Shown here: in pieces, positions 34,536 through 39,311 of the stretch | Numbering within the stretch: the stretch's first letter is position 1 | Layout: every line of letters begins with the position of its first letter | From: Cyclobacteriaceae bacterium | GTDB taxonomy: Bacteria > Bacteroidota > Bacteroidia > Cytophagales > Cyclobacteriaceae | Length of the DNA: 39,311 nucleotides | Direction of reading: 5' to 3' | NCBI GenBank assembly: GCA_025055435.1 | Contig: JANWWN010000028.1 | Coordinates: 1 to 39,311, forward strand | Notes under the pieces: generated by a model | Databases searched by the model: none | What the model was told of the DNA's origin: nothing | Seen by the model: only the letters and a program-made list of their open reading frames with translations | Translations under genes and position numbers: made by a program

Positions 34536-35482
34536 TGTGCCAGGGCAACTTCGTTTTGTTGGATTTTGTGTGCGAATTCTGTAGCTATATTAATCACCCA
34601 GTGTTCCACTACCGGATCGGGGAGGATGGAGTCCGGGATGTAGCTTATTCGCGCTTTATTCTTTCCGGTTTTGTTGATGCCGTCACCAATAATTTTCACC
34701 TGGAACATTTCATCGTGCGCTACCAGTACGGGTATTACAAGGGCTTGTTTCTTCAGCTTTAAAACCCGGTTGATGGCCACTGTTGTGGAATCGGGATTAT
34801 AACGGGCTACATGTCCGCACCATCCGTACGAGTAGGCATCAATACCTGCGTTTTCTTTTACATAGCTGCCAACCGCGTGCATCAGGTTGGTCCATTCCTT
34901 CATATAGGTTTCGTCACCGTATGCAATGAGCACCAAACCTTCTTCCGAAGGATTTTTAGAAAGAGCTTTTGCTCTGCGCAGAATATTTTTTTTCAGTACA
35001 TCGGTAAAGTCGAGTAACGGTGTAATGTGTATCTGTGCCTTGGGTGTATAGCGTTCGATTTTTTCAATTTTTAATGTTTCCAGTGATTGCGGATCTTCTT
35101 TCTGACCAATAATGGTAGGGATATCATCAAAGGAATGCGAACTCACGGTAAGGAAAATCGGAACGATGATTACATCGGTATAACCTTCGGCATCAAAAGC
35201 CTTTAACTGCGTAGCAATGGAGGGCTCGGTATATTCCATGTACGCTGTCCGGGTTCCCTGGATGAGTCCGGTGTTGAGTAAACTGTCTTTCACGGCTGTT
35301 TCCAGGTCGAGTAAAGCCTGGCGCCAGGTAGGTGAGTGTGAGCCATGGTTTACCAGCAATACGCCGGTTTTTTTCGATTTGGCTGCATGCTGACTCCGGC
35401 TTTCGGTGTTACATGATGTGGGGATAAGCAGCGCTGTCAGCACAACTGCTGCAACGAATAAAAAGTGTCGGGGTGTGTTCAT
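34532..35482 (-). CDS. CbiX/SirB-like class II chelatase lipoprotein
   Basis: 316 aa. A lipoprotein signal ends at IPTSC (C24), so the protein is exported, unlike ordinary CbiX/SirB. The first chelatase half has LLVNHGSHSPTW (H46) and VPIFLTVSSHSFDDIP (H116), the two histidine positions of class II chelatases. The second half has VLIAYGDETYMKEW and IPVLVAHDEMFQ (H256). Two halves fit the long chelatase form. Cytoplasmic members insert Co or Fe into sirohydrochlorin; periplasmic CbiK of Desulfovibrio is the nearest known precedent for export and binds heme. Its role here is unproven. It is coupled to the PepSY_TM gene and lies 130 bp downstream of the WYL regulator. Confidence 0.82.
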   Translation of the reverse strand: MNTPRHFLFVAAVVLTALLIPTSCNTESRSQHAAKSKKTGVLLVNHGSHSPTWRQALLDLETAVKDSLLNTGLIQGTRTAYMEYTEPSIATQLKAFDAEGYTDVIIVPIFLTVSSHSFDDIPTIIGQKEDPQSLETLKIEKIERYTPKAQIHITPLLDFTDVLKKNILRRAKALSKNPSEEGLVLIAYGDETYMKEWTNLMHAVGSYVKENAGIDAYSYGWCGHVARYNPDSTTVAINRVLKLKKQALVIPVLVAHDEMFQVKIIGDGINKTGKNKARISYIPDSILPDPVVEHWVINIATEFAHKIQQNEVALAQ

Positions 35483-35537
35483 GATGCTTTGCTTTTTCGG
35501 GCAAAAAAAGGACTGGAAAGGGTAAAAATCAATATTT

Positions 35538-35556
35538 ATTTAGATTAATTCTAAAT
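35538..35556. promoter_or_regulatory. 19-bp palindromic operator candidate upstream of the chelatase-like gene
   Basis: ATTTAGA-TTAAT-TCTAAAT has perfect 7-bp arms and a 5-base spacer, 55-75 bases before the ATG at 35482. The TTAG...CTAA core resembles DtxR/IdeR-type metal-regulator sites, but that match is only suggestive. Confidence 0.5.
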
Positions 35557-35611
35557 AGTTTGAAAATCAGCAACTTATTGATGATAAAAGAGGGTATGGA
35601 TTGGGTCTGTC

Positions 35612-36514
35612 TTATTTGAAGAGCTGGCTGGATTTAAATTTCTCTTTTACATATGCCTTAAAGTCGGCCGGCCCCACGATTTTGATTTCATCGGCAAGAC
35701 CCATTACAAAACGGCCCACGCCTTTGTAATTAAGCACCGGACCATGAAAAACATATCGGATACCTTCTTCATCTTCTTCTTTTTCCAGATAGGGCACCGA
35801 AAGGGGAAACTCTTCGCGCATCAGCACATAGGCACGCAGACTTAACCGAAGGGTAACCCAGGTTTCCTTACGTCCCGTTATTCCAAATATATCGGTGCTG
35901 CGACCCTGATGCAGTTTTTCGAATTTGAAAGGTTTATCGAGCATCACCACATCGCCAATGCGCTCTAACTTAAAATATTTACATTGTTTGTCTTTTGTAT
36001 CCAGCGCCAAAACCGACTGAAATCCTTCGCCAAACTGGAAAGGTTCTACCAGCCGGTCGGTTATTTCCTGGCTGTTGGCTGAATGATAGCTTTTCAAAAT
36101 AACCTGGCGCTTGTTTTCCTTCGCTTCAGATAATGTGCGGAACATTTTTGCCACGCGCAGTTTGAGGAACTGTTCGGGTAAATCTTTGGCTTCGGAGTGA
36201 AGTGCCAGCTTTTTCAGCAAACTGCCTTTTAACGGATGACCCGCAGCAGCACTTTGAATTAATTGCCGCAGAATACTGACTTCTTCCAATGTAAAGCGGT
36301 CCTCCGGATTTTCGCCCTCTTCGCGGTGAATAAAGTAACGTCCGTGAAAGTCCTGGTCGATGGAGAAGCCCAGTTCTTCCAGCAATTTAAAGTAGCGGTA
36401 CACTGTACGCGGTGAAGCTTCAATCTGGCGGGCCAGTTGCTCAATGGTTCGTCCGCCTGCCTTCAGCAGGCCGATGAGCTGGAATACACGAAGGATTTTT
36501 TGCTGGGCAATCAT
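35612..36514 (-). CDS. HTH and WYL domain transcriptional regulator
   Basis: A 300-aa YafY-type regulator. The N-terminal winged helix-turn-helix (about 1-60) has RTIEQLARQIEASPRTVYRYFKLLEELGF. A linker with the RFTLEEVSILRQLI element follows, then a WYL-type domain (about 130-225; the motif is degenerate here: AKENKRQVILKSYHSANSQ, QSVLALDTKDKQCKYFKLERI) and a C-terminal WCX extension. WYL domains sense ligands, often nucleic-acid-related or metabolic. The start is the ATG at 36514; a GTG two codons upstream is also possible. It may regulate itself and the genes on either side. Confidence 0.85.
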   Translation of the reverse strand: MIAQQKILRVFQLIGLLKAGGRTIEQLARQIEASPRTVYRYFKLLEELGFSIDQDFHGRYFIHREEGENPEDRFTLEEVSILRQLIQSAAAGHPLKGSLLKKLALHSEAKDLPEQFLKLRVAKMFRTLSEAKENKRQVILKSYHSANSQEITDRLVEPFQFGEGFQSVLALDTKDKQCKYFKLERIGDVVMLDKPFKFEKLHQGRSTDIFGITGRKETWVTLRLSLRAYVLMREEFPLSVPYLEKEEDEEGIRYVFHGPVLNYKGVGRFVMGLADEIKIVGPADFKAYVKEKFKSSQLFK

Positions 36515-36534
36515 GGGCACAAGCTACACAAACC

Positions 36535-36547
36535 GACACAGGCTGTC
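36535..36547. promoter_or_regulatory. candidate operator upstream of the WYL regulator
   Basis: GACA-CAGGC-TGTC, a short inverted repeat 21-33 bases before the regulator ATG. Its position suits autoregulation. The arms are only 4 bp, so chance is possible. Confidence 0.3.
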
Positions 36548-36598
36548 AAAAACCTGGCCCACTTTTGTGTACCATAGTGTTTTCTGGACAAGTCTTGC

Positions 36599-36620
36599 GG
36601 CAGGGTAATTTTGCCCTGCC
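36599..36620. promoter_or_regulatory. inverted repeat in the divergent WYL/amidohydrolase region
   Basis: GGCAGGG (36599-36605) and CCCTGCC (36614-36620) are perfect 7-bp arms around TAATTTTG. There is no T tract, so it is not a normal terminator. It could be an operator for the rightward amidohydrolase gene or a leader hairpin. Confidence 0.4.
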
Positions 36621-36710
36621 CCTGACTTTTGATGAAACCTGACCATTCTTCATAAAAATCCTTGCCTGTAAAGTATTTTACGGTCTTATTCGAAAAAATA
36701 TTTCCGGATT

Positions 36711-38279
36711 ATGCTTCGGATTATTCTGCTTACCTGCGTGGCTGCATGTGCAACTGCGCAGTCATACGATTTACTTATCCGAAACGGTAAGATTATTGAC
36801 GGCACCGGCAATAACTGGTATTATGCTGATGTAGCCATAAAAGAGGGCCGGATTGCCCGGGTGGGCAAGCTGCAAAATGCAACAGCTACACGCGTAATTG
36901 ATGCATCGGGATTAGTTGTTTGTCCGGGGTTTATTGACGTGCATACGCATATTGAAGGCAATGTGCTTGAGGTGCCAACGGCCGGAAATTTTATTTTAGA
37001 TGGTGTTACTTCGGTGGTTACGGGCAACTGCGGTTCTTCGGCTGTTGATATTGAAAAATTCTGGAAGCAGCTTGACAGCGTCCGTGTTTCACTTAATGTG
37101 GCTACACTTATTGGCCACAACAGTGTGCGGCGTGCTATCATGGGTGATGAGCAGCGCGATCCTGCACCACAAGAATTAGAGCGTATGAAGGAACTGGTTG
37201 AACAGGGCATGAAGGCCGGCGCTGTGGGCCTGGCCACCGGTTTGATTTATGTGCCCGGTACTTATGCAAAAACCGATGAAATTGTGGCACTTGCTCAGGT
37301 GGCTGCGCGTTACAACGGTGTGTATGCGTCTCACATACGCGATGAAGGCGATAAAGTTTTGGATGCCATAGATGAAGCCATACAGATTGGCCGGCTGGCC
37401 GGATTGCCGGTGCAGATATCCCACTTTAAAGTTACTTATAGACCCAACTGGGGTCGCTCGGTACAAACGCTGGCCAAAGTGGAGGAAGCCCGGAAGCAGG
37501 GTGTTGATGTTACCATCGATCAATACCCGTACATTGCCAGCAGTACCACCTTGGGTACCACAATGCCCAGCTGGGCTTTTGGCGGAGGTCGTGATTCGCT
37601 GTTGTGGCGGCTAAATGACCGTAAAACACGGCAGCGTATCCTTGATGAAATGATTGACATGCTTCACCAAAAACAGATTAAAAACTACAGCTATGCTGTA
37701 GTGGCACGTTATGCACCCGACAGTACCTATAACGGCAAAAGCATCAGCGAAATAAACCGTTTGAAGGGGCGAAAGCCCAAAGCACGCTATGAAGCCGAAA
37801 CCATTTTGGAAATAGTAGCTTCAACCGATCGGGTGCAAATGGTTTATTTTAGCATGAATGAAGAAGATTTGCGAAGAATTGCGCAATATCCCTTCAATAT
37901 GTTTGCCTCTGATGCCGGTATCAATAAATACGGTGCCGGCATGCCGCATCCCAGAGCGTATGGAACCAATGCCCGTGTGCTGGGAACCTATGTACGCGAC
38001 CTGAAGATTATTCGTCTGGAAGAAGCCATCCGCAGAATGACATCGCTGCCTGCATTGCGGTTTGGTTTTGCTGATCGCGGATTGATTCGTGAAGGCATGG
38101 CTGCCGATATTGTCATTTTTGATGAGCATACGGTAGGTGACCGCGCTACTTTTGATAGGCCGCATGCCTACTCATCGGGCTTTGCCTATGTAATTGTAAA
38201 TGGAGTGATTACGGCAGAAAACGGAAAACACACGGGTGCAAGAAACGGAGTGAAACTAAAACTTCAATCAGGCATGTGA
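36711..38279 (+). CDS. N-acyl-D-amino-acid deacylase (D-aminoacylase) family amidohydrolase, exported
   Basis: 522 aa. It has a short signal peptide (about 1-17), then the amidohydrolase start SYDLLIRNGKIIDGTG and the metal-binding HxH (H78, H80 in FIDVHTHIE). C107 in VTGNCGSS is the conserved bridging cysteine of D-aminoacylases. Further ligand motifs follow: YVPGTYA, ASHIRDEGD, ISHFK and FASDAG. The C-terminal beta-domain segment is GMAADIVIFDEHTVGD. Enzymes of this group release acyl groups from N-acyl-D-amino acids, and some relatives act on other amides. The last 12 bases overlap the convergent histidine kinase gene. Confidence 0.9.
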   Translation: MLRIILLTCVAACATAQSYDLLIRNGKIIDGTGNNWYYADVAIKEGRIARVGKLQNATATRVIDASGLVVCPGFIDVHTHIEGNVLEVPTAGNFILDGVTSVVTGNCGSSAVDIEKFWKQLDSVRVSLNVATLIGHNSVRRAIMGDEQRDPAPQELERMKELVEQGMKAGAVGLATGLIYVPGTYAKTDEIVALAQVAARYNGVYASHIRDEGDKVLDAIDEAIQIGRLAGLPVQISHFKVTYRPNWGRSVQTLAKVEEARKQGVDVTIDQYPYIASSTTLGTTMPSWAFGGGRDSLLWRLNDRKTRQRILDEMIDMLHQKQIKNYSYAVVARYAPDSTYNGKSISEINRLKGRKPKARYEAETILEIVASTDRVQMVYFSMNEEDLRRIAQYPFNMFASDAGINKYGAGMPHPRAYGTNARVLGTYVRDLKIIRLEEAIRRMTSLPALRFGFADRGLIREGMAADIVIFDEHTVGDRATFDRPHAYSSGFAYVIVNGVITAENGKHTGARNGVKLKLQSGM

Positions 38280-39311
38280 ATCACTTACAGGAAGATAAAC
38301 ATGAAAGGTTGCGCCTTCGTCCGGTTTACTGTCAACTTCCAGATATCCTCCCAAAGCTTCTACCTGGGTTTTAACCATAAACAACCCGAGACCTTTTCCT
38401 TCAACTTCGTTATGGAAGCGCTGGTAAGGTTGAAACAGCTTCTCTTTTACCGATGATGCATCAAATCCTGATCCGTTATCGCTGACTATTATCTGGCAAT
38501 AACCGTTTTCTTTTTTTGTTTCAACGTTAATCTTTAGTGTTCGCCTAGCCGAACGGTATTTTATTGAATTGCTGATGAGGTTAAACATAATGCTTTCCAG
38601 ATAGGCGGGTACCGTTGAGCATTCGTTTACCTGAAGATTGGTTGTTAATTGCGCTCCCGCTTCATCCAGTTTATCCTGAAGCTGGGAGGTAACCTTTTGC
38701 AATAGTTCGCGGAACACAATCGGTCTGTGCGATTCGGGTGGTAGTGACTTAAGCCGAATGATATCCATTAAATCGGTAACGGTTTGTTCCAGCTCCTGAA
38801 TGGAGAGTTCCAGCTTCTCGAGCTCTTCCGATTTTCCGTGTTTCAAGGTTACCAGACTGATTAGTCCGCGCATACGCGCGATGGGCGATTTGAGGTTGTG
38901 GGCTATGATGTAGTTAAATTGCTGCAATTGCTGATTTTCGCGGTCCAGTTCCCGGGTGCGGGCTTTTACTGTACTCTCGATTCCTTTGCGAAATGCTTTC
39001 GTAATCTCCATTACCCGTTGCCGCTGCCTGCGGATGGCCTGCCAGAGGTACACGCCACCCAGTACAGATATAAGGGCGATGCTGATGCTGATCAGGGTTA
39101 TGATACGGCTTCGGTAACGCGACTGCTCCAGTTCCATATTTTTTCGCAACAATTCATTTTCGCGTTCAATTTTTTCGGTCTCAAATTTCAATCGCAATGC
39201 TGCGATATAATTAAGCTTATCTTCACTGAAAATGCTGTCAGTCAGTTCATCGTACTTACGATGGTATTTATAGGCATTTACAAAATCATTATCCGCTTCA
39301 AACGATTTGTA
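38268..39311 (-). CDS. sensor histidine kinase, N-terminus cut by window edge
   Basis: 347 residues are visible, open through the right edge. The first visible residues (YKYHRKYDELTDSIFSEDK) look like the end of a TPR sensor region as in Cytophagales TPR-kinases, followed by a coiled coil and one membrane helix (ITLISISIALISVLGGVYLW). The kinase core has the H-box with phospho-acceptor His in NYIIAHNLKSPIARMR (138 residues into the visible part), the N-box NLISNSIKY, the G1-box DNGSGFD and the G2-box GKGLGLFMVK. No TTG or ATG in the visible part should be taken as the start. It probably signals to a response regulator encoded elsewhere. Confidence 0.92.
   Translation of the reverse strand, partial: YKSFEADNDFVNAYKYHRKYDELTDSIFSEDKLNYIAALRLKFETEKIERENELLRKNMELEQSRYRSRIITLISISIALISVLGGVYLWQAIRRQRQRVMEITKAFRKGIESTVKARTRELDRENQQLQQFNYIIAHNLKSPIARMRGLISLVTLKHGKSEELEKLELSIQELEQTVTDLMDIIRLKSLPPESHRPIVFRELLQKVTSQLQDKLDEAGAQLTTNLQVNECSTVPAYLESIMFNLISNSIKYRSARRTLKINVETKKENGYCQIIVSDNGSGFDASSVKEKLFQPYQRFHNEVEGKGLGLFMVKTQVEALGGYLEVDSKPDEGATFHVYLPVSDSHA

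Noticed and set aside
39195-39197. TTG as start of the histidine kinase
   Set aside because: The frame stays open to the window edge with TPR/coiled-coil-like residues upstream, so the gene is truncated rather than starting here.

Overview
This window looks like a chromosomal segment of a Bacteroidota member, most likely Cytophagales. That placement is my inference from gene content: a complete alternative complex III operon fused to an aa3-type oxidase operon, a HmuY/TonB-receptor locus, Bacteroidota-type FtsX permeases, and a perfect TTTG-N19-TAnnTTTG promoter. Most genes lack Shine-Dalgarno sequences. No rRNA, tRNA, CRISPR array, phage or insertion sequence was seen.

Layout. 1-8751 holds mixed housekeeping and accessory genes: the N-terminus of a short-chain dehydrogenase, a serine hydrolase, a YdeP-type molybdopterin oxidoreductase, a Na/Pi cotransporter-like protein, a TIGR02757 protein and a two-module FtsX/MacB permease. 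8752-9102 is a 351-bp regulatory region. 9103-24124 is one long respiratory operon: actABCDEF (quinol:cytochrome c oxidoreductase), coxB, coxA, heme A synthase, heme O synthase, two subunit III genes and a small subunit IV. It ends in a strong hairpin terminator. Immediately after it come three accessory genes (24180-25467): a SCO-like protein without copper ligands, a DUF420/CtaM-like membrane protein, and a 78-aa CxxC protein. Together these genes carry electrons from menaquinol through the ActA/ActE hemes to oxygen, and supply heme A and assembly factors.

25484-28841 contains mnmA (tRNA thiolation) coupled to a TlpA-like lipoprotein, then a divergent pair made of a small membrane protein and Hsp20. 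Both members of the pair have unusually strong Shine-Dalgarno sites, and a 16-bp palindrome lies between them. 28910-33461 is an AraC regulator, a TonB receptor with heme-receptor motifs and a HmuY-family lipoprotein. 33528-33908 holds two diverged copies of a hairpin-rich repeat. 33969-36514 is a leftward set: a WYL regulator, a lipoprotein CbiX-like chelatase and a PepSY-type membrane protein. The window ends with a secreted D-aminoacylase-like amidohydrolase and a sensor histidine kinase cut by the right edge.

The most interesting possibility is that the heme-type receptor, HmuY, the exported chelatase-like lipoprotein and the PepSY membrane protein form one envelope tetrapyrrole-processing system. 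This would be an alternative to the HmuS (CobN-like) arrangement. It is inference from adjacency and family knowledge only.
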